The position numbers and the translations under genes were made by a program. Positions 16,117-25,271 of a DNA stretch of 64,000 bases are shown one piece after another. Numbering within the stretch: the first letter of the stretch is position 1; each line of letters starts with the position of its first letter. This DNA is from an uncultured Archangium sp. Lineage in GTDB: Bacteria > Myxococcota > Myxococcia > Myxococcales > Myxococcaceae. The stretch spans positions 62,001-126,000 of the forward strand of contig CAIVGN010000097.1 of NCBI GenBank assembly GCA_903905455.1. Direction: 5' to 3'. Below the pieces are notes generated by a model. It worked only from the letters and a program-made list of their open reading frames with translations, was not told the DNA's origin and made no database searches.

Positions 16117-18432
16117 ATGAACCGACTGATTCTGCTGGCGTGTGTCCTGGTAGCGCCGCTCGCGCTGGCGCAAGGCATGTTGAGTCCCACCGATGCGTCG
16201 CTGGGCCCGCTGGGCATCAAGTACCAGCGCGTGTCCGCGGAGATCGTCGACGGCGCGGCCGTCACCCGGGTCGAACAGGTCTTCGTGAACACCTCGAACC
16301 GGCAGCTCGAGGCGCACTACGTCTTCCCGCTCCCCAAGGGCGCCGCGCTGCAGGAGTTCTACCTGTGGATCAACGGCAAGCGCACCAAGGGCGAGATGCT
16401 CGAGAAGCAGAAGGCCACCGACATCTACGAGGGCATCGTGCGGCGCCTGCAAGACCCCGGGCTCCTCGAGTACGTGGACACCGACGCCTTCCGCGCCCGC
16501 GTCTTCCCGGTGCCGGCCAACGGCGAGCAGAAGATCGAGCTGACCTTCAGCCAGGTGCTCGACTTCAACGCCGGCCTCTACCAGTACCATTACCCCCTGG
16601 GCGCCTCGACGCGCGGCGCGCCGAAGCTCACCGTGCGCCAGGACTTCACGTTCTCGGCGACCATCAAGTCGAAGGTCCCGCTGCGCAGCATCTACTCGCC
16701 GACCCACAAGCTGGGCGTCTCGCGCAAGGGTGAGAACGAGGCGGTCACGGGGCTCGAGCAGGGGGCCGGCGCCGACATCTCGAAGGACCTCGACCTCTTC
16801 TACACCGTGTCCGACAAGTCCATCGGGCTCACCTTCATGTCGCACCGGCCCGACCCCGAGCAGCCGGGCTTCTTCATGGCGCTCATCTCGCCGAAGACCG
16901 ACATGAAGGCTGACGAGGTCATCGCCAAGCGCATCACCTTCGTCATCGACACCTCCGGCTCGATGATGGGCGATCGCATGAAGATGGGGCGCGACTCGCT
17001 CAAGTACTGCGTGCAGAAGCTCAACGCCAAGGACGAGTTCAACGTGGTGCGCTTCTCGACCGACGTCGAGGCGCTCTTCGACAAGCCCCAGCTCGCCACC
17101 GAGGCCAACGTGAAGAAGGCCATCGACTTCGTCGCAGGCCTCGAGGCCATCGGCGGCACGGCCATCGACGAGGCCCTGGTGCGCGCGCTCAAGGACGGCG
17201 CCAACCGCGGCGACCGGCCGCACATGGTGATGTTCATCACCGACGGCCACCCCACGGTGGGCGAGACCGACGAGGCGGCCATCAGCAAGGACGCCAAGGC
17301 CGCCAACACCGGCTCGCGGGTGTTCACCTTCGGCGTCGGTGACGACCTCAACGCGCGCCTGCTCGATCGCATCGCCGACGAAGGCGCAGGCACGGCCGAC
17401 TTCGCCCGTGACGGTCGCGACTTCGAGGTGAAGATCGGCGGCTTCTACGACAAGGTCGCCAACCCCGTGCTCGCCGACCTCGCGCTCGACCTGGGCGCCT
17501 TCGGGGCCTACGACGTGTACCCCAAGCGCCTGGGCGACCTCTTCAAGGGCAGCCAGCTGGTGGTCATGGGCCGCTACCGCACCCCGAAGGACGGCACCGT
17601 GCTGCTCACCGGCTCGTTCAACGGCAAGAAGCAGGTCTTCGAGTACCGCGGCGACGCCACGAAGGACTCGAAGCAGTTCGACTTCGTGCCCCGGCTCTGG
17701 GCCATCCGCAAGGTGGGCTACCTGCTCGAGGAGATCCGCCTGCGCGGCGAGAAGCCCGAGCTGCGCGAAGAGATCGTCGCCCTGGGCAAGAAGTACGGCA
17801 TCGTCACTCCGTACACCTCGTACCTGGTGGTCGAAGACACCCCGATGCCGGTGGCGCAGAACCGTCCGCCGCCGCCCCCGCGCCCCGACCCGTGGATGTT
17901 CCGTGGCGAGGAGAAGACCGCGGCACCCAGGGGCTCGGCTGGTGGGTTCTCGGGGCTGGGCGCGGGCGGTGGCGGGACCAGGGGCCTTTCGCCTTCAGCG
18001 CCTGCGGCCGCTGCCGACAAGGCGCCTGACGACTTCGCCAGCGCGTTCAAGGGTGGCCCGGCGCGGGAAGAGGCGATGAAGAAGTCGGACGGCAAGGAAG
18101 GCATCGCCATGAGCCAGGCGGTGCGCAAGATGAAGGAACAGGTCGAGAGCGAGAACGTCTCGGAGCCGGTGCGCTCGGCTTCCGGTCGCACCTTCCTCTA
18201 CCGCAATGGTGGGTGGGTCGACTCCGAGGCGCAGTCGGGCACGGCGAAGCAGCTGAAGGTGAAGTACCTCTCGGACGCCTACTTCGCGCTGCTCAAGGCC
18301 CGGCCCGATCTCAAGGCCGCGCTCGCCCTCTCGGACCGGTTGGTGATCGTGATCGGCAAGGACAAGAGCGTGATCATCGAGCCCACCGCGGGCGAGACCA
18401 AGGCCGAGGCCGTCACCGCGTTCCTGAAGTGA
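16117..18432 (+). CDS. Secreted VIT and von Willebrand factor A domain protein
   Basis: 771 residues with a signal peptide (RLILLACVLVAPLALAQ). Residues about 20-145 are a vault/inter-alpha-trypsin (VIT) domain, recognisable from EQVFVNTSNRQLEAHYVFPL and YEGIVRRLQDPGLLEYVDTD. The vWA domain follows with an intact metal-ion-dependent adhesion site, DTSGSM at 278-283, and the second-strand element MFITDGHPTVGETDE. Then comes a low-complexity Pro/Gly/Ala region (about 585-650) and a small C-terminal domain with GRTFLYRNGGWVDS. The pairing is typical of inter-alpha-trypsin-inhibitor-like bacterial proteins thought to act as Mg-dependent adhesins or scaffolds outside the inner membrane. ATG 16117 follows a GCAGGGGG ribosome site. 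Confidence 0.92.
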   Translation: MNRLILLACVLVAPLALAQGMLSPTDASLGPLGIKYQRVSAEIVDGAAVTRVEQVFVNTSNRQLEAHYVFPLPKGAALQEFYLWINGKRTKGEMLEKQKATDIYEGIVRRLQDPGLLEYVDTDAFRARVFPVPANGEQKIELTFSQVLDFNAGLYQYHYPLGASTRGAPKLTVRQDFTFSATIKSKVPLRSIYSPTHKLGVSRKGENEAVTGLEQGAGADISKDLDLFYTVSDKSIGLTFMSHRPDPEQPGFFMALISPKTDMKADEVIAKRITFVIDTSGSMMGDRMKMGRDSLKYCVQKLNAKDEFNVVRFSTDVEALFDKPQLATEANVKKAIDFVAGLEAIGGTAIDEALVRALKDGANRGDRPHMVMFITDGHPTVGETDEAAISKDAKAANTGSRVFTFGVGDDLNARLLDRIADEGAGTADFARDGRDFEVKIGGFYDKVANPVLADLALDLGAFGAYDVYPKRLGDLFKGSQLVVMGRYRTPKDGTVLLTGSFNGKKQVFEYRGDATKDSKQFDFVPRLWAIRKVGYLLEEIRLRGEKPELREEIVALGKKYGIVTPYTSYLVVEDTPMPVAQNRPPPPPRPDPWMFRGEEKTAAPRGSAGGFSGLGAGGGGTRGLSPSAPAAAADKAPDDFASAFKGGPAREEAMKKSDGKEGIAMSQAVRKMKEQVESENVSEPVRSASGRTFLYRNGGWVDSEAQSGTAKQLKVKYLSDAYFALLKARPDLKAALALSDRLVIVIGKDKSVIIEPTAGETKAEAVTAFLK

Positions 18433-18436
18433 GCTG

Positions 18437-18595
18437 CTAGAGCGGCTCGTCCGCGCCTTCGGTCGGTGGTCCTTCGACCGGAGGCGGCTCGTCGGGGAGG
18501 TCGGCGGTGACGTACCCCCGAGGGTCGAACACCAGCACCCCGTCGATCTTCTGGGCGGGGCACATGGGCGGCGGCTTCGGGCTTTCGTCCGTCAT
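18437..18595 (-). CDS. 52-residue Pro/Glu-rich protein at the end of the desaturase operon
   Basis: A short frame with ATG (complement at 18593-18595), a CAGGA ribosome site directly upstream and a TAG stop. It lies 50 bases downstream of the desaturase on the same strand. The product is acidic and proline-rich with one short ordered-looking stretch (KIDGVLVFDPRGYVTADLPD) and a single Cys. No signal peptide, no membrane helix, no known domain. Position and codon bias suggest a real gene read with the three genes upstream, but no homologue could be checked. Confidence 0.5.
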   Translation of the reverse strand: MTDESPKPPPMCPAQKIDGVLVFDPRGYVTADLPDEPPPVEGPPTEGADEPL

Positions 18596-18645
18596 TCCTG
18601 TACTGGACTCGGGTGGTCCAGCGCAGGCCACGCGCCGATGTGGGT

Positions 18646-19770
18646 TCAGGTCTGCATGCTGGCCCGGCCCGTGGCGATGGACACCAGCTGCCGGACCCGC
18701 GCGAAGACCGATTCCTGGCAGTAGGTCACGCCGTACTTCTCGCAGAGCGCCTTCACCTTCGGCTGCAGCAGCTGGTACTGGCGCGGCGGCAGGTCGGGGA
18801 AGAGGTGGTGTTCGATCTGGTAGTTGAGGAAGCCGTGCAGGTAGTCGTTGAGATCGCCGCCGGTCTTGAAGTTCACCGAGCCGCGCACCTGCCGCAGGTA
18901 CCACTCGCGGCGGCTCTTGGTCGGCCCGGTGAAGCGCTGGAGATCGTCGCCCGCATGGTTCGGGGTGACGATGGCGTAGGTGTGGAGGTTGGTCAGCAGC
19001 TCCGCGCCCAGCGAGTTGAGGAACACCGAGAGGCTCGCCAGCGGGCCCAGTGGCGTGAACAGCGCCGGGATCGCCACGAAGCGGGCCAGCACGTAGGGCA
19101 GCAACGAACGGCGCCACAGCTCGCGCCCATCCTTCGTGCGCGGGTCGAAGGCCTCGAGGGTGGTCTCGGGCCCGCGGGCGTCGTCGCGCGCCGTCAGGTT
19201 GTCGCCCGGCTGCCGGCGGCGCTTGCGCTGGAGCACCTGCGTGGTGTTGGGCGCGTAGTAGCTGAACTTCCACGTCGCCGCGGAGATCGCGAGGATCAGC
19301 ACCTTGACCGGCTGCGGCAGCTTCGAGCGGCGCATCGGCTCGAGGTTGAGCTCCACCAGGTCGGGGTCGGCCGGGTCGTTGGTGTACGCATGGTGGAGCA
19401 CGTTGTGCTCGTAGGACCACGCCTCGGGCTGGAGCCAGTCGAACCAGTCGAGCAGGCGGCGGCGGCCCTGGGCGAAGCCGGCCGAGGTGAGCCGGGGCGG
19501 GGTGCCGGGCACCTGGTCCATGCCCTTGTGCAGCACGTGGTGCGCCATGATCGCCCAGCGCGACATCGCGCCCGTCGAGATGAGCACCATGCTCAGCGGG
19601 TTGGGGAAGAGCCAGGCCGTGGCGTAGCCGGCGGCGGTACAGGCCCGGCCCCAGCGCTCCATCTTCCTGAGGTGCGCGAGATCCGCGGGGCCCAGGGAGG
19701 CCAGGGCCTCGGTCTTCAGCGCGTTGAGCTCTCGCTCGAAGCCTTCCAGATCAATTTCAGTCGACTGCAC
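18646..19770 (-). CDS. Membrane fatty acid desaturase
   Basis: 374 residues, the usual size for a di-iron membrane desaturase. The three histidine boxes are intact: HHVLH (77-81), HNVLHH (122-127) and QIEHHLF (318-324), giving the eight-His metal site. The third box with Gln (QxxHH) is typical of acyl-lipid or front-end-type desaturases; no cytochrome b5 domain is fused. Hydrophobic stretches lie around residues 50-75 and 220-260. It starts six bases after the dehydrogenase stop, in an operon with a universal stress protein upstream, suggesting lipid remodelling under stress. Substrate and double-bond position cannot be read from sequence. Confidence 0.93.
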   Translation of the reverse strand: MQSTEIDLEGFERELNALKTEALASLGPADLAHLRKMERWGRACTAAGYATAWLFPNPLSMVLISTGAMSRWAIMAHHVLHKGMDQVPGTPPRLTSAGFAQGRRRLLDWFDWLQPEAWSYEHNVLHHAYTNDPADPDLVELNLEPMRRSKLPQPVKVLILAISAATWKFSYYAPNTTQVLQRKRRRQPGDNLTARDDARGPETTLEAFDPRTKDGRELWRRSLLPYVLARFVAIPALFTPLGPLASLSVFLNSLGAELLTNLHTYAIVTPNHAGDDLQRFTGPTKSRREWYLRQVRGSVNFKTGGDLNDYLHGFLNYQIEHHLFPDLPPRQYQLLQPKVKALCEKYGVTYCQESVFARVRQLVSIATGRASMQT

Positions 19771-19776
19771 TTGGAA

Positions 19777-20697
19777 CTACCTCTCTCCCCAGCTCGCTGC
19801 CCCGTGAGGCGCGAGGGTGTTTCGGTCAATGGGTGCTTCGTGGGTCCACGGGACGAAGTGGGTGCGGGCGCGCTGGCGATCGAACCAGAACTGCCCCGAG
19901 ACGCCCTGGACCCGCGGGCAGGCCGCGAGCCAGGTGATGGTGTCCGCGCCCTCGTCGGCGGTGCGCAGGAGCGCGCGGGTCACGGCGTGAAACCGCGGCA
20001 GCGAAGCCTTCACGCCCCCGGTGTCCGCCCAGCCGGGGTGCATCGCGGCGAAGGTGACCTGGGGTTCCCGGGCGGCCCACAGCTCGTTCAAGATGACCTC
20101 GGCGCGCTTGGTCTGGGCGTAGGCCGTCACCCCGTCGTATTTCTTCACGTCGCCACGGAGCGCCCGCAGGTCCAGCTTCACCGGGTACATGCCGCCGGAA
20201 GAGACGGTGATCACCCGGCCCTTCGTCGCGCGCAGGCAGGGCAGCAGCCCCTCGGTCAGCAGCACCGGCCCCACGACGTTGGTGGCGTACGCCAGCTCGA
20301 GGCCCTCGGGCGTGCGCTGGAGGCTGGTGGGCAGCACGCCGGCGTTGTTGATCAGCACGTCGAGGCGCCGGTCGCCCCAGGCCAGCACGAAGCGCTGCAC
20401 GTCGTGGCGGGACGAGACGTCGAGGGCGAGCAGCTCGGTCTTCCCCGGCACCCCCGCCCGCGCCTGCTCGCCGCGCTGCAGGTCGCGGCACGCCATCACC
20501 ACCGTCGCCCCGAGCTTCGCCAGTTGCTTCGTCGCCGCCAGCCCCAGGCCGGTGTTGGCCCCGGTGATGAGCACGGTCTTCCCGGCCAGGTCGACGGCGA
20601 GATCATTCTCGAGGAAGTGCCGCGCGTGCCGGCGGAACCCGTTTCGGTCGAACGAGAAGAGCACCGAGGCGTCGAGGGTGGCGTCGAACCAGCCCAC
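19777..20697 (-). CDS. Short-chain dehydrogenase/reductase (DHRS12/retinol dehydrogenase-like)
   Basis: 306 residues starting at GTG. The NAD(P) glycine motif is TGANTGLG (45-52), followed by NNAG (117-120), the catalytic serine in VSSGGM (166/167) and the YAQTK pair (Tyr193, Lys197), so the classical SDR active site is complete. The MYPVKLDL segment after the serine and the HPGWADTGGV element recall DHRS12-type dehydrogenases. It starts one base after the universal stress protein stop and ends six bases before the desaturase start, so it belongs to the same transcript. A lipid aldehyde or alcohol substrate is plausible from context but not shown. Confidence 0.93.
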   Translation of the reverse strand: MGWFDATLDASVLFSFDRNGFRRHARHFLENDLAVDLAGKTVLITGANTGLGLAATKQLAKLGATVVMACRDLQRGEQARAGVPGKTELLALDVSSRHDVQRFVLAWGDRRLDVLINNAGVLPTSLQRTPEGLELAYATNVVGPVLLTEGLLPCLRATKGRVITVSSGGMYPVKLDLRALRGDVKKYDGVTAYAQTKRAEVILNELWAAREPQVTFAAMHPGWADTGGVKASLPRFHAVTRALLRTADEGADTITWLAACPRVQGVSGQFWFDRQRARTHFVPWTHEAPIDRNTLAPHGAASWGER

Positions 20698-20698
20698 G

Positions 20699-21568
20699 TC
20701 AGCTCCTCGTCACCAGCACGTCGCAGGGGGCATTGCCCAGCACCCACTCGGCCACGCTGCCCAGGAGGATGCGCTTGGCTCCCTTGACGCCGTGGGTGCC
20801 GACGACGATCAGCTCCGCCTGCCGGGCCTTCGCCTCTTCGATGATCAGCAGCCGGGCGTCGCCGCCGAGCACCCTGGCCTCGGCGCGCACCAGGCCCGAC
20901 CGGGTCAGCAGCGTGGTCAGGCTCTTCTTCGCGGTCTTGATCGCCGCGGCGCGGAAGTCCTCGGCGCGCTCGGCGGGCATGACCACGAACTCCTCGTAGG
21001 GCACCGAAGAGGCGTGCAGCACCTCGAGATCCATCGCGTCTTCGACGAAGGGCCGGGCGGCCTTGAGTTGCTGGATGCTGCCCAGGGTCAGGTCGACGGC
21101 GATCACCGCGCGACGGTACATGTCCACGGGGGGCGTCCGCACCAGCAGCACCGGTACATCACCCAGCTTGACCATCTTGCGCGCGGTCGAACCCAGCAGC
21201 AGGTTCGCCAGCGAGCGACGGCCATGGCGGCCCATGCAGATCACGTCGGCCTCGACGGTGTGCGCGCGCTTGAGCACCTGCGCCGTGGTCTCGCCTTCGA
21301 CCACGTCGGCCACGAACTGCCGCGGCGCCAACCCCTTGCGCAGCGCGAGCTGGTGTACCCGGGCCAGCGCCTTCTCGAGGCTGCGCTCGGCTTCGACGAT
21401 CGCCTCCTTGCGCAGCTTCCCGGGGATGTCGTCGGGCAGCACGTGCAGCAGGGTCACCTTCGATTTCGGCCCCAGCGGAAGGTGGAGCGCGCGCTCGACG
21501 GCCTGCTGCGCGCCCTCGGAGAAATCAGTCGGCACGACCACGCTCGAGAGCACGTTTCGAGAAGCCAT
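20699..21568 (-). CDS. Tandem-domain universal stress protein
   Basis: 289 residues made of two UspA domains. Each starts with a strand (SVVVPTDFS; RAVIAVDLT) and ends with a nucleotide loop: GRHGRRSLANLLLGSTA in the first and GTHGVKGAKRILLGSVAEW in the second, both matching G-2x-G-9x-G-S, the ATP-binding form. Such tandem proteins are cytoplasmic and respond to starvation or redox stress in other bacteria. It is the first gene of the operon with the dehydrogenase, desaturase and 52-residue protein, and is divergent from the giant lipoprotein gene with 95 bases between them. Confidence 0.93.
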   Translation of the reverse strand: MASRNVLSSVVVPTDFSEGAQQAVERALHLPLGPKSKVTLLHVLPDDIPGKLRKEAIVEAERSLEKALARVHQLALRKGLAPRQFVADVVEGETTAQVLKRAHTVEADVICMGRHGRRSLANLLLGSTARKMVKLGDVPVLLVRTPPVDMYRRAVIAVDLTLGSIQQLKAARPFVEDAMDLEVLHASSVPYEEFVVMPAERAEDFRAAAIKTAKKSLTTLLTRSGLVRAEARVLGGDARLLIIEEAKARQAELIVVGTHGVKGAKRILLGSVAEWVLGNAPCDVLVTRS

Positions 21569-21663
21569 GCGGGGATTCGTAGCACTACAAGGGCACGGGG
21601 GCGCTGTGTATGGTCCGCCCGGTTCGCGACGTTGGCCGACGCCGCAAAGGATTTACACCCGTC

Positions 21664-24600
21664 ATGGCATTTTCCAGGTGGTTGGGCCTCGTGGCGTTGG
21701 TCTCGCTGTCGTCGTGTTTTGCGCCGACGCGCGAGCCGGACTGTCTTCTCGACCAGACCTGCGAGTGCAAGGTGCAGGCGGACTGCGCCACGGGGGCGCT
21801 GTGCGTCAACGGGCAGTGCCTCACCATTCCCGACGCGGGGCAGCCCGGGGAGCTCGGCTGGCCGTGCACCGCCGACAGCGAGTGCCTCTTCGGGCCCTGT
21901 CTGCCTCCGGGGCCCGGGAACGGCCGGGTGTGCAGCGCGGTGTGCGCCGTGGACGGCGGGCTGGGGTGTGACAAGGGCTGGGAGTGCAAGCAGTCGCCGG
22001 CCGCGACGAACTTCCTCTGCGCGCCCCCCATTCGCGTGCAGTGCCTTGCCTGCGAGCGCGACGCCGACTGCAACACCATCGGCGATCGATGCACCCGCAT
22101 CGGTGACGGCTCGTTCTGCACCACCGACTGCGCGCTCACCGGCCAGTGCCCCACCGGCAGCGTGTGCCGCTCGGTGCCCAACGACGGCGGGCTCGCGCTG
22201 CGCCAGTGCATTCCCCAGAGCAACACCTGCGAGTGCAGCGCCATCTCGGCGGGCCTGACCCGCGCCTGCAAGCGCACCAACCCGCGCGCCACCTGCTTCG
22301 GCGTCGAGACCTGCCAGCCCCAGGGCAGCTGGAGCGGCTGCGACGCGTTGGCCGCCAGCGACGAGCTGTGTGACGGCATCGACAACGACTGCGACGGGCT
22401 GACCGACCAGGCCGACCCCGACCTGGTGACCTCGTCGCTGCCCACGTACCCCGCCTGCCGCAAGGGCCTGACCTGCACCGGCGCCTGGAGCTGCGGTGGC
22501 TCCCCCGACGCCGGCTACGCGTTCTCGTGCTCCGCGCCCGACCCGAAGGCCGAGCTGTGCAACGGCGCCGACGACGACTGCAACGGGCAGGTCGATGACG
22601 GCCTCGTGGACGGCACCGGCGCCTACGTGAGCGCGCGCGCGTGCGGCACCTGCGCCACCGACTGCTTCGTGGTGCTCCACAACCTCGAGAACGACGCGGG
22701 CGTGGTGACCGACGGCGCGGCGGCCTGCGAGGTGCGCAGCAGCGTGCGCCAGTGCGTGCCCAGGAAGTGTGAACGCGGCTACTTCCTCTCGCCTCCGGGG
22801 GCGCCGCAGATCTGCGAGAAGGCCGTGACCTCGCAGTGCCGGCCCTGCACCACCAGCGCCGACTGCCGCGTGCCGGGCGACGAGTGCGTCACCGTGGGCA
22901 CCGACACCGACACCTTCTGCGCCCAGTCCTGCGACGTCACCGCGGTGATGCCCAACTGCACCGGCCGCGTCGGCGAGCAGGGCTGCTGCCCGGCCGACAA
23001 CACCTGCCAGGCGATCAACGGCAAGAAGCTCTGCGCGCCCAACGGCAACAGCTGCCAGTGCACGCCGGACCGCGCGGGCCTCTCACGCTCGTGCTTCGTG
23101 ACCTCGGGCCCGGCCACCTGCATCGGCAACCAGACCTGCACCCCCCAGGGCCGCTACGGCGTGTGTGACACCACGCTCACCTCGCTCGAGTTCTGCGACG
23201 GCCGCGACAACGACTGCGATGGAGTCATCGACGACGGCTTCATCAACACGCGCAACACCGGCACCTACGACACCGACGCGCACTGCGGCGCCTGCAACAA
23301 CAACTGCACGGCCCGCTGGAGCCCTACCATTCAGCACGCCAACGGTGGCTGCGCGGTGGGCGGCGGTATTCCCCCGAAGTGCGCCATCGCCAGCTGCACC
23401 ACCGAGCGCGTGGGCGGCGGCGGGGCCTGTCGCGTGGACAGCGAGTGCACCGGCGGAGCGATCTGTCACCCCACCTACCGGCAGTGCGTGCGGGCCTGCA
23501 GCACCACGCAGCCGTGCCGCACCGGCGAGACCTGCGACACCGGCTTCTGCACGCGCACCTGCACCAGCGCCTCGGACTGCACCGCGTCATTCGGTCCCAA
23601 CTCGGCCTGCACGCTGGGCACCTGCAGCCTCTCGTACCAGTTCGTCAACGCCGACCTCGACGAGACCAACGGCTGCGAGTGCGCCTCCACCACCTCGGCC
23701 GTCGACGAGCCCGAGCGCTACGCGACGTACCCCACGGCCGGGTTGCCCTACGTCGATCGCGACTGCGACCGCGTCGACGGCGTGGCCGCGCGATCGCTCT
23801 TCGTGTGGGCGCAGTCGACCAGCAGCCTCGGCACGCGCGCCGCGCCCTTCCGCACCATCGCCGAGGCGCTCGCCGCGTTCCGGCCGGCGGTGCACACCTC
23901 GATCCTCGTGGCCCAGGGCACCTACGCCGAGCAGGTGGTGTTGACCGACGGGGTGCAGCTCTACGGGGGCTACTCGGCCGACTTCACCCGGCGCGACATC
24001 ATCCTCTTCCCCACGTTCATCGAGGCGGCCGAGCCCACGGGCACCCAGCCGCGCGGCACGGTCAACGCCGAGGGCCTGGGCTCGCGCACGGTGATCTCCG
24101 GCTTCACCATTCGCGGCTACGACGTGAACTCGCGGCCGCTCCCGGGCGTGCAGGCGAAGAACAGCTACGCGGTCTACGTGAACGGCTCGGCGGGACTGGT
24201 CATCCAGAACAACCACGTGGTCGGGGGGCGCGGCGGTGACGGCACCCCGGCGCTCCCGGGCATCGCGGGCTTCAACGGCGTCGCGGGCCAGGGCGGCGTC
24301 AACGCGCGCGAGTGCAACACTCCCGACTGCGCCGGTGAGACGCAGGCCGGTGGGCAGCCCGGGGCGAACCCCGCGTGCCCCACTCAGACGCGCGGCAACC
24401 CCGGCGCCGGGTCGGACCTCCAGCTCGACCCGCAGGCCTACAACGGCGGCGGGCTCAACGGCGCGGGCGGCTCGAACGCCGTCTACCGGCACTCCGACCC
24501 CTCGCAGACCTCGTTCTGCAAGTACGACTGCACGGTGCCCGGCAACGGGCTGGCCGGCGGGGCGGCGCAGAATGGCTCGGACGGCGTGCCGCTCGGCGCG

Positions 24601-25269
24601 GGCGTCGGCTGTGGCCTCGCGCGCGGGTCGATCGTCAGCGGTGAATGGACGACCGGCGCCGGAAGCGCGGGCAACGACGGCGCCGCGGGCCTGGGCGGTG
24701 GCGGTGGTGGCGCGGGCGGCTGCGTGCGCAACGCGAACCCGGCGACCTGCACCATCGGTCGGCTGGTGGGCGACCTCGGAGGCACCGGTGGTGGCGGTGG
24801 CGCAGGCGGCTGCGGAGGTGGGCGCGGGAGCGCGGCTTCGGGCGGTGGCGGGTCGTTCTCGATCTTCATCGTCGGCGCGGCCCCGGCCATCGACGGCAAC
24901 CTCATCGACTTCGGCTTCGGCGGGTTCGGCGGCAACGGCGGCGCGGGGGGCTACGGCGGCCTCGGCGGCCAGGGCGGGCGTGGTGGGCTCAACACCTCGG
25001 TGGCGTGGTGCGCGGGGCAGGGTGGCCCCGGCGGGCGCGGAGGGAACGGCGGCGCCGGCAGTGGTGGTGGTGGCGGCTGCGGCGGCAGCGTGTTCGGCAT
25101 CGCCGGTGAGGCGATCGCCGCGCAGAACTACGCGCCTCGCAACAGCATCCCCGCGGCGCCGGTGCTCGCGGTGGGCGCCGGTGGCGTCGGTGGGGCTTCG
25201 CCCGCTGGCACGGGCTTCAAGGGTGGCGACGGTGCTCCGGGCGTCCTCGTCACCGTGGAGAGCTTCTGA
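21664..25269 (+). CDS. Giant Cys-rich lipoprotein with MopE-type repeats, beta-helix and Gly-rich tail
   Basis: 1201 residues. ATG 21664 opens a lipoprotein signal (LGLVALVSLSSC). Residues 20-690 are Cys-rich and include three MopE/metal-binding-type repeats: CDGIDNDCDG at 236, CNGADDDCNG at 299 and CDGRDNDCDG at 511, plus DRDCDRVDG at 699-707. Small modules such as DCATGALCVNGQC (from 40) lie between. From about 715 a DUF1565-like right-handed beta-helix begins (APFRTIAEAL, LVAQGTYAEQVVL, LYGGYSADF). The last 370 residues are Gly/Ala/Asn-rich. MopE of Methylococcus binds copper, but these repeats are also common in myxobacterial surface proteins, where no ligand is proven. The next gene starts two bases after the stop and encodes a paralogue. 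Confidence 0.88.
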   Translation: MAFSRWLGLVALVSLSSCFAPTREPDCLLDQTCECKVQADCATGALCVNGQCLTIPDAGQPGELGWPCTADSECLFGPCLPPGPGNGRVCSAVCAVDGGLGCDKGWECKQSPAATNFLCAPPIRVQCLACERDADCNTIGDRCTRIGDGSFCTTDCALTGQCPTGSVCRSVPNDGGLALRQCIPQSNTCECSAISAGLTRACKRTNPRATCFGVETCQPQGSWSGCDALAASDELCDGIDNDCDGLTDQADPDLVTSSLPTYPACRKGLTCTGAWSCGGSPDAGYAFSCSAPDPKAELCNGADDDCNGQVDDGLVDGTGAYVSARACGTCATDCFVVLHNLENDAGVVTDGAAACEVRSSVRQCVPRKCERGYFLSPPGAPQICEKAVTSQCRPCTTSADCRVPGDECVTVGTDTDTFCAQSCDVTAVMPNCTGRVGEQGCCPADNTCQAINGKKLCAPNGNSCQCTPDRAGLSRSCFVTSGPATCIGNQTCTPQGRYGVCDTTLTSLEFCDGRDNDCDGVIDDGFINTRNTGTYDTDAHCGACNNNCTARWSPTIQHANGGCAVGGGIPPKCAIASCTTERVGGGGACRVDSECTGGAICHPTYRQCVRACSTTQPCRTGETCDTGFCTRTCTSASDCTASFGPNSACTLGTCSLSYQFVNADLDETNGCECASTTSAVDEPERYATYPTAGLPYVDRDCDRVDGVAARSLFVWAQSTSSLGTRAAPFRTIAEALAAFRPAVHTSILVAQGTYAEQVVLTDGVQLYGGYSADFTRRDIILFPTFIEAAEPTGTQPRGTVNAEGLGSRTVISGFTIRGYDVNSRPLPGVQAKNSYAVYVNGSAGLVIQNNHVVGGRGGDGTPALPGIAGFNGVAGQGGVNARECNTPDCAGETQAGGQPGANPACPTQTRGNPGAGSDLQLDPQAYNGGGLNGAGGSNAVYRHSDPSQTSFCKYDCTVPGNGLAGGAAQNGSDGVPLGAGVGCGLARGSIVSGEWTTGAGSAGNDGAAGLGGGGGGAGGCVRNANPATCTIGRLVGDLGGTGGGGGAGGCGGGRGSAASGGGGSFSIFIVGAAPAIDGNLIDFGFGGFGGNGGAGGYGGLGGQGGRGGLNTSVAWCAGQGGPGGRGGNGGAGSGGGGGCGGSVFGIAGEAIAAQNYAPRNSIPAAPVLAVGAGGVGGASPAGTGFKGGDGAPGVLVTVESF

Positions 25270-25271
25270 TC

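Noticed and set aside
16021-17250. Upstream extension of the zinc-ribbon membrane protein by 410 codons
   Set aside because: The extension lies antisense to the VIT/vWA gene and has shadow composition. The ATG at 16020 directly precedes the sensible zinc-ribbon N-terminus.
18437-21568. Desaturase, dehydrogenase and stress protein as a biosynthetic gene cluster
   Set aside because: No polyketide, peptide-synthetase, terpene or other core enzyme is present; lipid modification explains the set better.
24679-25100. GGCGG-rich repetitive DNA that could look like a tandem repeat or CRISPR-like array
   Set aside because: Repeat units are irregular and in frame with Gly-Gly-Ala codons of the lipoprotein; there are no constant-length spacers.
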